Source of the DNA: Caballeronia jiangsuensis
GTDB lineage: Bacteria; Pseudomonadota; Gammaproteobacteria; Burkholderiales; Burkholderiaceae
Assembly (NCBI GenBank): GCA_000648925.1
Contig: JFHF01000021.1
Coordinates: 59,748-123,747, forward strand
Length of the DNA: 64,000 nucleotides
Reading direction: 5' to 3'
Of the stretch, positions 1-8,642 are shown piece after piece. The translations under genes were made by a program, and so were the position numbers. Positions within the stretch are counted from its first letter, which is position 1; every line of letters starts with the position of its first letter. The notes under the pieces were generated by a model, which was given only the letters and a program-made list of their open reading frames with translations, did no database searches and had not been told where the DNA came from.

Positions 1-2
1 AG

Positions 3-1088
3 GATGACGTCGAAGGCGAGGGTCAGGGCGAACAGCGGGGCTGGCAGCATCTGCGCGACGCCACGCTTGACGACGATCATATCTACGTGCTGACGCCGCA
101 GGCGCGCGTGATCGCGTTGCCGCAAGGCGCGACCGCCGTCGATTTCGCGTATCACCTGCACAGCGAGCTTGGGCATCGCTGTCGCGGCGCGCGCGTCGAC
201 GGCGCGATGGTGCCGCTCAACACGCCGCTGCAAAACGGGCAGACGGTCGAGATCGTCGCGGTAAAGGAAGGCGGGCCGTCGCGCGACTGGCTCAATCCTC
301 AGCTCGGTTATCTGCACAGCGCGCGGGGGCGGCAGAAAGTGCGCTCGTGGTTCCTCGCTGCCGACGCGGCCGAGCACATCGCGGCAGGGCGGGCGATCGT
401 CGAAAAGACCTTGCAGCGCGAAGGGAAGACGTCGGTGAGTCTGGAGCAGCTCGCGACGAAGCTCGGCTTCAAGACGCCCGAGGATCTTTACGCGGTCGTC
501 GCGAAGGAAGAGTTCAGCCTGCGCAACATCGAGCAGGCGCTTTCCGACGCGCCGCCGCCCGAGCCCGAGCCGGAAGCGCCGGAGCAGTTCGAGAAGCGCA
601 GCAGCGGGCAGAGCGTCGCGCACGGCGCGTCGACGGGCGTGCTCGTCGTCGGCGTGGATGCGTTGCTCACCCAACTCGCGCGCTGCTGCCGTCCGGCGCC
701 GCCCGATCCGATCGCGGGCTTCATCACGCGCGGCAAGGGCATGTCGGTTCATCGCACCGATTGCGCGACCTTCAAGCGCATGGCTCAGCGTTCGCCCGAG
801 CGCGTGCTGCACACGACCTGGTCCGCCGACGTGATGAACGGGCGCGGATCGTCGGTGTATCCGGTGGATCTTTCGGTGGAATCGGCCGACCGGCAAGGGT
901 TGCTGCGCGATATCTCCGAAGTGTTCGCGCGCGAGAAGATCAACGTGATCGGCGTGAAGAGCCAGAGCCGCAGGAATATCGCTTATATGCAGTTCACGGT
1001 GGAAGTGTCGAGCGCAGCGCAGATTCAGCGCGCCTGCACGCTGCTCGATGAAGTGCAGGGTGTGATTCGCGCGTCGCGTCGCGCGTAA
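3..1088 (+). CDS. relA: RelA/SpoT-family (p)ppGpp synthetase, C-terminal part (5' end outside window)
   Basis: The frame is open from base 3, so the gene begins upstream; about 361 C-terminal residues are visible. They contain a TGS domain (from YVLTPQARVIALPQGATAVD onward), a conserved CCRP...HRTDC segment typical of the regulatory half of long RSH proteins, and a final ACT domain of about 75 residues. The catalytic hydrolase/synthetase half is not in view. RSH enzymes make (and sometimes degrade) the alarmone (p)ppGpp in response to uncharged tRNA on the ribosome. RelA rather than SpoT is inferred from the position before tRNA-Val and thrS, where Burkholderiaceae carry relA, while spoT usually sits with rpoZ. 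Confidence 0.88.
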   Translation, partial: DDVEGEGQGEQRGWQHLRDATLDDDHIYVLTPQARVIALPQGATAVDFAYHLHSELGHRCRGARVDGAMVPLNTPLQNGQTVEIVAVKEGGPSRDWLNPQLGYLHSARGRQKVRSWFLAADAAEHIAAGRAIVEKTLQREGKTSVSLEQLATKLGFKTPEDLYAVVAKEEFSLRNIEQALSDAPPPEPEPEAPEQFEKRSSGQSVAHGASTGVLVVGVDALLTQLARCCRPAPPDPIAGFITRGKGMSVHRTDCATFKRMAQRSPERVLHTTWSADVMNGRGSSVYPVDLSVESADRQGLLRDISEVFAREKINVIGVKSQSRRNIAYMQFTVEVSSAAQIQRACTLLDEVQGVIRASRRA

Positions 1089-1144
1089 TCGGCTGGAGTT
1101 GAACGGATCGGCGAATATTTTCGATTTTTTCTGAAGATAAGCAC

Positions 1145-1173
1145 TTGCCAAGATCCGAAACGCTCCATATAAT
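1145..1173 (+). promoter_or_regulatory. Sigma-70 promoter for tRNA-Val
   Basis: TTGCCA (1145-1150) and a perfect TATAAT (1168-1173) are separated by 17 bases, placing transcription start near 1180, six bases before the tRNA. It lies in the gap after relA, so the tRNA has its own promoter. Confidence 0.75.
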
Positions 1174-1185
1174 CTCACTTCTTTC

Positions 1186-1262
1186 AGGCTCGTAGCTCAG
1201 CTGGTTAGAGCACCACCTTGACATGGTGGGGGTCGTTGGTTCGAGTCCAATCGAGCCTACCA
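1186..1262 (+). tRNA. tRNA-Val (anticodon GAC)
   Basis: A 77-base cloverleaf: the acceptor stem pairs AGGCTCG with CGAGCCT, the D-arm carries TAGCTCAGCTGGTTAGAG, the anticodon stem-loop is CCACC-TTGACAT-GGTGG with anticodon GAC (valine), and the T-arm contains GGTTCGAGTCC. CCA is encoded at 1260-1262. It has its own promoter and is followed by no gene until thrS. Confidence 0.96.
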
Positions 1263-1440
1263 ACGAAAACGAAACTCGGCGGACTTTGGTTCGCGGAATT
1301 TCAAACCGCAAGAAGCGCTCAGCGCAAAAGGCGAAAAGAAATGGCACGTCGAACGTTGACCGAAACAAATTCGGAGCGACGCTAGTCGAGGACCTATTTC
1401 GCCTTCTGCCAAATTGTTTCGCGGTATGTGTGAAAAGTGA

Positions 1441-1475
1441 ATGCGGCCCCTCGATAGCGGGGCCGCATTTTTTTT
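1441..1475 (+). terminator. Rho-independent terminator upstream of thrS
   Basis: ATGCGGCCCC and GGGGCCGCAT form a 10-bp GC-rich stem around an 8-base loop, followed by a run of eight or more T. It ends the tRNA-Val transcript about 180 bases downstream of the tRNA, or could act as an attenuator ahead of thrS. The 1263-1440 interval between tRNA and stem holds no convincing gene. Confidence 0.85.
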
Positions 1476-1556
1476 GCCTTGCGATTTTTGAAGTGAATCG
1501 CGGGGCAATGCTCAAATCGAAATCGCTCGGCATGCGCCGGCGTCTTGGAGAACGAT

Positions 1557-3464
1557 ATGGTTTCGGTACGTTTGCCTGATGGGTCGGTCCGACAATACGA
1601 CCACCCGGTGACCGTCGCGGAAGTCGCGGCATCGATCGGCGCGGGCCTTGCCAAGGCGGCGCTCGCCGGCAAGCTCAACGGCGAACTCGTCGATACCTCG
1701 TTTCTGATCGACAAGGATTCGTCACTTGCCATCGTCACTGACAAGGATCCGGAAGGCGTCGATGTCGTGCGCCATTCGACCGCGCATTTGCTCGCTTATG
1801 CGGTGAAGGATCTGTTCCCCGAAGCGCAAGTGACCATCGGGCCGGTCATCGACAACGGCTTCTATTACGACTTCTCGTACAACCGCCCCTTCACGCCCGA
1901 AGATCTGGAGAAGATCGAAAAGCGCATGCAGGAACTGGCGAAGAAGGACGAGCCGGTGTCGCGCCGCGTCGTCTCGCGCAACGAGGCGGTGGAGTACTTC
2001 AAGAGCATCGGCGAAAACTACAAGGCCGAGATCATCGAGTCCATTCCGGAAAGCGATGAGATTCGCCTTTACGGGCACGGCAACTTCATCGACCTGTGCC
2101 GTGGCCCGCACGTGCCGTCCACCGGCAAGCTGAAGGTCTTCAAGCTGATGAAGGTCGCCGGCGCGTACTGGCGCGGCGATTCGAAGAACGAGCAGTTGCA
2201 GCGTATCTACGGCACCGCGTGGACCAAAAAGGAAGACCAGGACGCTTATCTCCACATGCTCGAAGAAGCCGAGAAGCGCGATCACCGCAAGCTCGGCAAG
2301 CAACTCGACCTGTTCCATCTGCAGGACGAAGCGCCGGGCATGGTGTTCTGGCATCCGAAGGGCTGGTCGCTATGGCAGCAGGTCGAGCAGTACATGCGCC
2401 GCCGCGTGAACGATGCCGGTTATCTCGAGATCAAGACCCCGATGGTGATGGACCGTTCGCTCTGGGAAGCGTCGGGCCATTGGCAGAATTATCGTGAAAA
2501 CATGTTCACGACCGAGTCGGAAAAGCGCGACTACGCGATCAAGCCGATGAACTGCCCGGGCCACGTTCAGGTGTTCAACCACGGCCTGCGTTCGTATCGC
2601 GATCTGCCGCTGCGTTACGCGGAATTCGGCTCGTGCCATCGCAACGAGCCGTCGGGCGCGCTGCATGGGCTGATGCGCGTGCGCGGCTTCGTCCAGGACG
2701 ATGCGCACATCTTCTGTACCGAAAATCAGTTCATCGCGGAATCGATCGCCTTCAACACGCTCGCGATGAGCGTGTACAAGGATTTCGGATTCGATCACAT
2801 CGATATCAAGCTGTCGCTGCGCCCCGAGCAGCGCGCGGGCACCGATGAAATCTGGGATCGCGCGGAGCAGGGCTTGCGCGAGGCGCTGACCGCTTGCGGT
2901 CTGCAGTGGGAAGAACTCGCCGGCGAAGGCGCGTTCTACGGTCCGAAGATCGAGTACCACATCAAGGACGCGCTCGGCCGCTCGTGGCAATGCGGCACGC
3001 TGCAGCTCGACATGGTGCTGCCGGAGCGTCTCGGCGCCGAATATGTCGCGGAAGACAACAGCCGCCGCCGTCCGGTGATGTTGCACCGGGCAATCGTCGG
3101 ATCAATGGAGCGTTTTCTCGGCATTCTGATCGAGCACCACGCAGGCGCAATGCCGCCGTGGCTCGCGCCGACTCAGGCGGTTGTGCTGAATATTGCCGAA
3201 AGTCAGGCTGAATATGCGGGTAATCTGGCCCAATCGTTGCAAAAACAAGGGCTTAGAGTGGAGTGCGATTTGCGCAACGAGAAGATTAGCTATAAAATAC
3301 GCGAGCACACGCTGCAAAAGGTGCCGTATTTGCTGGTCGTCGGCGACAAAGAGCGTGATGCGCAAACCGTGGCCGTGCGTGCTCGTGGCGGTGTCGATCT
3401 GGGCGTGATGCCGGTCGACGCATTCCTCGAACGTCTGCAGCAGGAAGTGCGGGCGTTCAAGTAA
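1557..3464 (+). CDS. thrS: Threonyl-tRNA synthetase
   Basis: A 635-residue class II aminoacyl-tRNA synthetase that charges tRNA-Thr. An N-terminal TGS domain (residues 1 to about 61) precedes the editing domain, the catalytic core (about 240-535; motif 2 region GSCHRNEPSGALHGLMRVRG; zinc ligand Cys333 in MNCPGH) and the anticodon-binding domain. The ATG at 1557 is preferred over the in-frame TTG at 1545 because TTGGAGAACGAT places GGAG at the right spacing and MVSVRLPDGSV is the family N-terminus. It heads the thrS-infC-rpmI-rplT block, as in most proteobacteria. Confidence 0.97.
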   Translation: MVSVRLPDGSVRQYDHPVTVAEVAASIGAGLAKAALAGKLNGELVDTSFLIDKDSSLAIVTDKDPEGVDVVRHSTAHLLAYAVKDLFPEAQVTIGPVIDNGFYYDFSYNRPFTPEDLEKIEKRMQELAKKDEPVSRRVVSRNEAVEYFKSIGENYKAEIIESIPESDEIRLYGHGNFIDLCRGPHVPSTGKLKVFKLMKVAGAYWRGDSKNEQLQRIYGTAWTKKEDQDAYLHMLEEAEKRDHRKLGKQLDLFHLQDEAPGMVFWHPKGWSLWQQVEQYMRRRVNDAGYLEIKTPMVMDRSLWEASGHWQNYRENMFTTESEKRDYAIKPMNCPGHVQVFNHGLRSYRDLPLRYAEFGSCHRNEPSGALHGLMRVRGFVQDDAHIFCTENQFIAESIAFNTLAMSVYKDFGFDHIDIKLSLRPEQRAGTDEIWDRAEQGLREALTACGLQWEELAGEGAFYGPKIEYHIKDALGRSWQCGTLQLDMVLPERLGAEYVAEDNSRRRPVMLHRAIVGSMERFLGILIEHHAGAMPPWLAPTQAVVLNIAESQAEYAGNLAQSLQKQGLRVECDLRNEKISYKIREHTLQKVPYLLVVGDKERDAQTVAVRARGGVDLGVMPVDAFLERLQQEVRAFK

Positions 3465-3497
3465 GTCACTCGCAGCGCGGCTTGTTTTTTCATTTTT

Positions 3498-3503
3498 AGA
3501 GGA
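3498..3503 (+). promoter_or_regulatory. Shine-Dalgarno that fixes the infC start
   Basis: AGAGGA lies eight bases before the ATC codon at 3512. An in-frame TAG at 3497-3499 prevents any start further upstream, and there is no ATG, GTG or TTG between it and the conserved INGEI segment, so this site decides the unusual start. Confidence 0.8.
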
Positions 3504-3511
3504 AACGTAAC

Positions 3512-4039
3512 ATCGCTACTGATAAGTCGTCACATCGCATCAACGGTGAAATTACCGCGCCGGAAGTGCGCTTGGTCGGAGTGGACAACGAGCCGCTCGG
3601 AATCGTGAAGCTGGCCGAAGCGTTCCGTCAATCGGAACAGCTCGACGTGGATCTCGTCGAAATCGCGCCGCAGGCGTCACCGCCTGTCTGCCGTTTGATG
3701 GACTACGGCAAGTTCAAGTATTCGGAAGCGAAGAAGCAACACGAAGCGAAGTTGAAGCAGAAGATCGTGCAGGTGAAGGAAGTCAAATTCCGCCCCGGCA
3801 CGGACGACGGTGACTACAACGTCAAGCTGCGCAACCTTACGCGCTTCCTCGAAGACGGCGACAAGACGAAGATCACGTTGCGTTTCCGCGGCCGTGAAAT
3901 GGCGCACCAGGAAATCGGCATGCGCATGCTCGAACGACTGAAGTCCGATCTGGACGAATTCGGTCAGGTCGAACAGATGCCGAAGATGGAAGGGCGCCAG
4001 ATGATCATGGTGCTTGCCCCGAAGAAAAAGGGTAAGTAA
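3512..4039 (+). CDS. infC: Translation initiation factor IF-3 (ATC start codon)
   Basis: A 175-residue IF-3, which binds the 30S subunit and discriminates against non-canonical start codons and initiator tRNA mismatches. The N-domain begins with the hallmark INGEITAPEVRLVG, followed by the lysine-rich linker and the C-domain with KEVKFRPGTDDGDYNVK. The start is ATC at 3512: a TAG in frame at 3497 closes the frame upstream, AGAGGA is eight bases before ATC, and starting at the later GTG (3566) would remove the conserved N-terminus. IF-3 genes classically use AUU and repress their own translation; AUC is expected to act the same way, though that is inferred here. Confidence 0.95.
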   Translation: MATDKSSHRINGEITAPEVRLVGVDNEPLGIVKLAEAFRQSEQLDVDLVEIAPQASPPVCRLMDYGKFKYSEAKKQHEAKLKQKIVQVKEVKFRPGTDDGDYNVKLRNLTRFLEDGDKTKITLRFRGREMAHQEIGMRMLERLKSDLDEFGQVEQMPKMEGRQMIMVLAPKKKGK

Positions 4040-4272
4040 GCACGAGCGGTTAGACGATGGATCGCGCGCCGTCGCAAGGCGGCTAGCGCGGCATTGTCGG
4101 AAGTTTCAGGGCGTTGCCGCTTTGGCGGCGGCGCTCATGAAAGGCGGCGGTTCTTCACTGAGCCGCTCGCACATAAGTGGAGCGTGGGTTTCGAAGGGCG
4201 GGAAGGGGTTCGCAGGCGGTATCGGCGAATCAGCCGCACACCCATGACCATCTAATAAACTGGAGTTGTTTC
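4040..4272 (+). promoter_or_regulatory. infC-rpmI leader, possible L20 control region
   Basis: A 233-base gap inside an otherwise tight ribosomal-protein operon. It contains a clean stem-loop at 4164-4184 (CGCTC-g-CAC, loop ATAA, GTG-GAGCG) and GC-rich repeats around 4075-4140. In E. coli ribosomal protein L20 represses rpmI-rplT through structures in this interval; a similar role here is inference only. No gene was recognised in it. Confidence 0.35.
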
Positions 4273-4470
4273 ATGCCGAAGATGAAGACCAAGAAGAGTG
4301 CTGCAAAGCGCTTCGTGGTGCGTCCGGGCGGTACCGTCAAGCGCGGTCAGGCCTTCAAGCGCCACATTCTTACCAAGAAAACCACCAAGAACAAACGCCA
4401 TCTGCGTGGCTCCACGGCTGTTCATGATTCCGATCTGAACTCCGTCCGCGCAATGCTGCCGTTCGCCTAA
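4273..4470 (+). CDS. rpmI: 50S ribosomal protein L35
   Basis: A 65-residue, strongly basic protein beginning MPKMKTKKSAAKRF, the L35 signature, and ending DLNSVRAMLPFA. The ATG at 4273 follows GGAG (4262-4265) by seven bases; the longer open frame upstream has no family similarity. L35 is a late-assembly component of the 50S subunit. It is 28 bases upstream of rplT, the standard pairing. Confidence 0.97.
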   Translation: MPKMKTKKSAAKRFVVRPGGTVKRGQAFKRHILTKKTTKNKRHLRGSTAVHDSDLNSVRAMLPFA

Positions 4471-4498
4471 CCTCAACTTAAACTCATAGGAGCGCAAC

Positions 4499-4858
4499 AT
4501 GCCTCGAGTAAAACGTGGGGTTACCGCACGGGCCCGTCACAAGAAGATCATCCGTCTGGCCAAGGGTTACCGCGGCCGTCGCAATAACGTCTATCGCATC
4601 GCCAAGCAGGCGGTCATGCGCGCAGGGCAGTACGCCTACCGCGATCGCCGCAACAAGAAGCGTGTGTTCCGCGCACTGTGGATCACGCGTATCAACGCGG
4701 CGGTGCGTCAGCACGACATGACCTACAGCGTGTTCATCAACGGCCTGAAGAAGGCGTCGATCGAACTCGACCGCAAGGTTCTGGCTGACATGGCTGTGTT
4801 CGACAAGGCTGCTTTTGCTGCGATCGTGAAGCAGGTGAAAGCCGCCGTTGCAGCCTAA
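4499..4858 (+). CDS. rplT: 50S ribosomal protein L20
   Basis: A 119-residue protein beginning MPRVKRGVTARARHKKIIRLAKGYRG, the L20 signature. L20 binds 23S rRNA early in 50S assembly and in E. coli also represses rpmI-rplT translation. A strong AGGAGC lies before the ATG. A Rho-independent terminator follows at 4925, ending the ribosomal part of the operon. Confidence 0.97.
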   Translation: MPRVKRGVTARARHKKIIRLAKGYRGRRNNVYRIAKQAVMRAGQYAYRDRRNKKRVFRALWITRINAAVRQHDMTYSVFINGLKKASIELDRKVLADMAVFDKAAFAAIVKQVKAAVAA

Positions 4859-4924
4859 TTGCGAAATTAGTACTGCGTGGTTCGCCTCTTCGCCGCCGGT
4901 TTGCTGACGGCGGCGGGAAGGCAG

Positions 4925-4955
4925 AAAACGGGGCTCTCACCGAGCCCCGTTTTTG
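4925..4955 (+). terminator. Rho-independent terminator after rplT
   Basis: ACGGGGCTC and GAGCCCCGT form a 9-bp stem with a short loop, followed by TTTTT. It lies between rplT and pheS, where E. coli has the pheM leader/attenuator; no phenylalanine-rich leader peptide is visible here, so simple (perhaps partial) termination is more likely. Confidence 0.85.
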
Positions 4956-4970
4956 TTGGTCGGACGGTTT

Positions 4971-4993
4971 TGCACATCGCATGCGAATGTGCA
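4971..4993. promoter_or_regulatory. Dyad symmetry upstream of pheS
   Basis: TGCACAT and ATGTGCA flank CGCATGCGA, which is itself nearly palindromic, about 60 bases before the pheS start. It could be a transcription-factor site or an RNA hairpin in the pheS leader; no regulator is identified. Confidence 0.35.
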
Positions 4994-5051
4994 GGCGTGG
5001 ATGAGCAAAACCGAACCTAAGATTGAATTTCGACGTTAAAAGATGGGATCA

Positions 5052-6065
5052 ATGGATCTGGACCAGATTGTCGCCGACGCTAAAAGCGCCTTTGAACACG
5101 CCACCGATACCACCACGCTCGAAAACGAGAAGGCCCGGTTTCTCGGCAAGTCCGGTGCGCTGACCGAATTGCTGAAGGGTTTGGGCAAGCTCGATCCGGA
5201 AGCGAAGAAGAGCGAAGGCGCGCGTATCAATCAGGCGAAGCAGCAGGTCGAAGCCGCGCTCAACGCGCGCCGTCAGGCGCTCGCGGACGCGTTGCTGAAC
5301 CAGCGTCTCGCGGCGGAAGCCATCGACGTCACGCTGCCGGGGCGCGGCGCGGGCGCGGGCACGCTGCACCCGGTGATGCGCACGTGGGAGCGCGTGGAGC
5401 AGGTGTTCCGCACGATCGGCTTCGACGTCGCCGACGGTCCCGAGATCGAAACCGACTGGTACAACTTCACCGCGCTGAACAGCCCGGAGAACCATCCGGC
5501 GCGCTCGATGCAGGACACGTTCTACGTCGACGCCAAGGACGCCGATGGACGGCCGCTCCTGCTTCGCACGCACACGAGCCCGATGCAGGTGCGCTACGCG
5601 CGCATGAACAAGCCGCCCATCAAAGTGATCGTGCCGGGCCGCACGTATCGGGTCGATAGCGACGCCACGCACTCGCCGATGTTCAACCAGGTCGAAGGCC
5701 TGTGGATCGAAGAGAACATCAGCTTCGCGGACCTGAAGGGCGTGTACAGCGACTTCCTGAAAAAGTTTTTCGAGCGCGACGACATTCTCGTGCGCTTCCG
5801 TCCGTCGTACTTTCCGTTCACGGAACCGTCCGCCGAAATCGACATGATGTTCGAGCATGGCAAGAACGCGGGCAAATGGCTGGAAATCTCCGGCTCGGGT
5901 CAGGTGCACCCGACCGTCATTCGCAACATGGGCCTCGATCCTGAGCGCTATATCGGTTTCGCGTTCGGCAGCGGGCTCGAGCGCCTGACGATGCTGCGCT
6001 ACGGCGTGCAGGATCTGCGTCTGTTCTTCGAGAACGATTTGCGTTTCCTGCGCCAGTTCGCGTAA
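5052..6065 (+). CDS. pheS: Phenylalanyl-tRNA synthetase alpha subunit
   Basis: A 337-residue catalytic subunit of the alpha2-beta2 class II enzyme that charges tRNA-Phe. The N-terminal coiled-coil arm (about 1-90) is followed by the catalytic domain with HPARSMQDTFY, HTSPMQVRYA, the motif 2 strand GRTYRVDSDATHSPMFNQVEG and motif 3 GFAFGSGLERLTMLRYGV. ATG 5052 (MDLDQIV) is chosen by family N-terminus over the ATG at 5043; neither has a strong Shine-Dalgarno. pheT follows 79 bases downstream. Confidence 0.96.
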   Translation: MDLDQIVADAKSAFEHATDTTTLENEKARFLGKSGALTELLKGLGKLDPEAKKSEGARINQAKQQVEAALNARRQALADALLNQRLAAEAIDVTLPGRGAGAGTLHPVMRTWERVEQVFRTIGFDVADGPEIETDWYNFTALNSPENHPARSMQDTFYVDAKDADGRPLLLRTHTSPMQVRYARMNKPPIKVIVPGRTYRVDSDATHSPMFNQVEGLWIEENISFADLKGVYSDFLKKFFERDDILVRFRPSYFPFTEPSAEIDMMFEHGKNAGKWLEISGSGQVHPTVIRNMGLDPERYIGFAFGSGLERLTMLRYGVQDLRLFFENDLRFLRQFA

Positions 6066-6144
6066 AGCGGCGGCCTTGCCTGCGACGTTCGGCGCGCGAA
6101 AGAGCAGCCGAACGAGACTCCAAACATTTCGAACGTAGACACAC

Positions 6145-8577
6145 ATGCAATTCCCAGAATCCTGGCTCCGCAGTTTCGTCGATCCCAAGCTCTCCACCGA
6201 CGAACTCGCGCACGCGCTGACGATGGCCGGTCTCGAAGTCGAAGACTTGCGTCCGGTCGCGCCGCCGACCACGAAGATCGTCGTCGGGCAGGTGCTCGAA
6301 GTCGCCAAGCATCCGAATGCCGACAAGCTCAATGTCTGTCAGGTCGACGCCGGCACGGGCGAGCAGTTGAACATCGTGTGCGGCGCGCCGAACGTGTCGC
6401 CGGGCATCAAGGTGCCGGTGGCGCTCATCGGCGCAGTGCTGCCGCCGGCCGAAGCGGGCGGCGAGCCGTTCGCGATCAAGCCGACGAAGCTGCGCGGTGT
6501 CGATAGCCAGGGCATGTTGTGCTCGGCGCGCGAACTGAAGCTGTCGGAAGATCACAGTGGTCTGCTGATCCTGTCCGCCGATGCGAAGGTCGGTCAGGAC
6601 ATTCGCGAGGCGCTCAACCTCGACGACACGGTATTCGAGATCAAGCTCACGCCGAACAAGGCGGATTGTCTGTCGGTGTTCGGCGTCGCGCGCGAGACCG
6701 CCGCGATCACCGGCGCGCCGCTCAAGCAACATGACATGCCCGCCGTCGAAACTAAGCTCGACGAAAAGCTGCCCGTGAAGATCATGGCGCCCGATCTGTG
6801 CGGCCGTTTTTCCGGCCGCGTGATCCGTGGCGTAAATGCGCACGCGAAGACGCCGCATTGGATGGTCGAGCGTCTCGAACGCGCGGGCCAGCGCAGCATT
6901 TCCGCGCTCGTCGATATCTCGAATTACGTGATGCTCGAACTCGGCCGCCCGTCGCACGTGTTCGATCTCGACAAGATCCACGGCGCGATGGAAGTGCGCT
7001 GGGGCAAGAAGGGCGAGTCGCTGAAGCTGCTCAACGGCAACACCATCGAGGTCGATGAAACCGTTGGCGTGATCGCGGACGATCACCATCTCGAAAGCCT
7101 CGCCGGCATCATGGGCGGCGACAGCACCGCCGTGTCGCTCGACACGACCAACATCTATCTCGAAGCCGCGTTCTGGTGGCCGGACTCGATTCGCGGCCGC
7201 GCGCGCAAGTACAACTTCTCGACCGACGCGGCGCATCGCTTCGAGCGCGGCGTCGATTACTCGACGACCGTCGAGCACATCGAACGCATCTCGCGCCTGA
7301 TCCTCGACATCTGTGGCGGCGAAGCCGGTCCGGTCGACGATCAGATCGTAAACGTGCCCGAGCGCAATCCGGTATCGATGCGCGTGTCGCGCGCGCATCG
7401 CATCATCGGCGTGGAGATCGGCGCCGAGGAGATCGCGCAGATTTTCACGCGCCTGAATCTCGCGTTCGAGCGCGACGGCGACACCTTCAAGGTCACGCCG
7501 CCGCCGTATCGCTTCGATATCGAGATCGAGGAAGACCTGATCGAAGAGGTCGCGCGCATTTACGGCTTCGAGAAGATTCCGGCGCGTCCGCCGGTCGCGC
7601 GCAGCGAGATGCGCATCACGAACGAGACGAAGCGCTCGATCCATACGCTGCGCCATGAAGTGGCCGCGCGCGACTACTCGGAGACGGTGAACTTCAGTTT
7701 CGTCGATGCCGAGTGGGAGAAGGACTTCGCCGGCAACGACAACCCGATCAGGCTGCTCAACCCGATCGCGAGCCAGCTCTCGGTCATGCGCACGACGACG
7801 TTCGGCAGCCTGATCGAAGTGCTGCGCCATAACCTGAACCGTCGCGCGGACCGCATTCGCGTGTTCGAGGCGGGGCGCGTGTTCCATCGCGATGCATCGG
7901 TGAAGGCGGGCGAACTCGCGGTCGAAGGCTTTGCGCAACCGAAGATGATCGGCGGCCTCGCGTATGGTCCGGTGATCGAGGAGCAGTGGGGCGCGGCTTC
8001 GCGCAACGTCGACTTCTTCGACGTGAAGGGTGACGTGGAAGCGCTCTTCGCGCCGGTCGTGCCGCGCTTCGTGAAGGCGGAGCATCCGGCGCTGCATCCG
8101 GGACGCAGCGCGCGCATCGAAGTGGCGGGGCGCGCGGTCGGCTGGATCGGCGAACTGCATCCGCGCTGGCTGCAAAAGTACGACTTGCCGAACGCGCCGA
8201 TCCTCTTCGAAATCGATGCCGATGCGCTGATGGATCGCGCGCTGCCGGCGCCGTCCGAGGTGTCGAAATTTCCGCCTGTGCGGCGCGATATCGCGATTGT
8301 CGTGGATCAAGACGTGCCGGTTCAGGCGCTCCTCGACGAGCTCGAAAACGCCCGCTCGGAGGCCGCTTGCAGACACGTCACAAGGGTTGCGCTTTTCGAT
8401 GAATTTCGTCCAAAATCAAATACTTCCGGCGGCTTGGGAGCACATGAGAAAAGTCTTGCCTTCCGTGTAACGTTGCAAGATACTGGCGGCACGCTTCAGG
8501 ACGAAACGGTCGATACGGCTATCAAAACGCTGGTGGATCGCCTGGCTCGAGTACACGGCGCGCGGTTACGCGGATAG
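6145..8577 (+). CDS. pheT: Phenylalanyl-tRNA synthetase beta subunit
   Basis: An 810-residue subunit matching the family length. Visible domains are the N-terminal OB-fold tRNA-binding domain (about 39-150, VGQVLEVAKHPNADKLNVCQVDAG), the B3/B4 editing module, the B5 domain, the catalytic-like core and the C-terminal ferredoxin-fold anticodon-binding domain (about 715-810, FPPVRRDIAIVV). It pairs with PheS and contributes tRNA recognition and removal of misactivated tyrosine. ihfA follows after 65 bases, the conserved pheST-ihfA order. Confidence 0.97.
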   Translation: MQFPESWLRSFVDPKLSTDELAHALTMAGLEVEDLRPVAPPTTKIVVGQVLEVAKHPNADKLNVCQVDAGTGEQLNIVCGAPNVSPGIKVPVALIGAVLPPAEAGGEPFAIKPTKLRGVDSQGMLCSARELKLSEDHSGLLILSADAKVGQDIREALNLDDTVFEIKLTPNKADCLSVFGVARETAAITGAPLKQHDMPAVETKLDEKLPVKIMAPDLCGRFSGRVIRGVNAHAKTPHWMVERLERAGQRSISALVDISNYVMLELGRPSHVFDLDKIHGAMEVRWGKKGESLKLLNGNTIEVDETVGVIADDHHLESLAGIMGGDSTAVSLDTTNIYLEAAFWWPDSIRGRARKYNFSTDAAHRFERGVDYSTTVEHIERISRLILDICGGEAGPVDDQIVNVPERNPVSMRVSRAHRIIGVEIGAEEIAQIFTRLNLAFERDGDTFKVTPPPYRFDIEIEEDLIEEVARIYGFEKIPARPPVARSEMRITNETKRSIHTLRHEVAARDYSETVNFSFVDAEWEKDFAGNDNPIRLLNPIASQLSVMRTTTFGSLIEVLRHNLNRRADRIRVFEAGRVFHRDASVKAGELAVEGFAQPKMIGGLAYGPVIEEQWGAASRNVDFFDVKGDVEALFAPVVPRFVKAEHPALHPGRSARIEVAGRAVGWIGELHPRWLQKYDLPNAPILFEIDADALMDRALPAPSEVSKFPPVRRDIAIVVDQDVPVQALLDELENARSEAACRHVTRVALFDEFRPKSNTSGGLGAHEKSLAFRVTLQDTGGTLQDETVDTAIKTLVDRLARVHGARLRG

Positions 8578-8642
8578 CCTGCAGTTGGCCCTTTCCGTCT
8601 CAATCGCCAAGTCTTCAATGTGGCAAGCGCCGGTCTACCGAT

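Noticed and set aside
1263..1556. T-box or threonine leader for thrS
   Set aside because: A terminator is present but no T-box specifier or leader structure was seen, and T-boxes are not expected in betaproteobacteria.
4859..5051. Possible pheM-type attenuator leader peptide
   Set aside because: No short reading frame rich in phenylalanine was found between rplT and pheS.
5917..8376. 819-codon open frame on the minus strand opposite pheT
   Set aside because: Antisense shadow of pheT; Arg/Ala-rich with no domain and no ribosome-binding site context.
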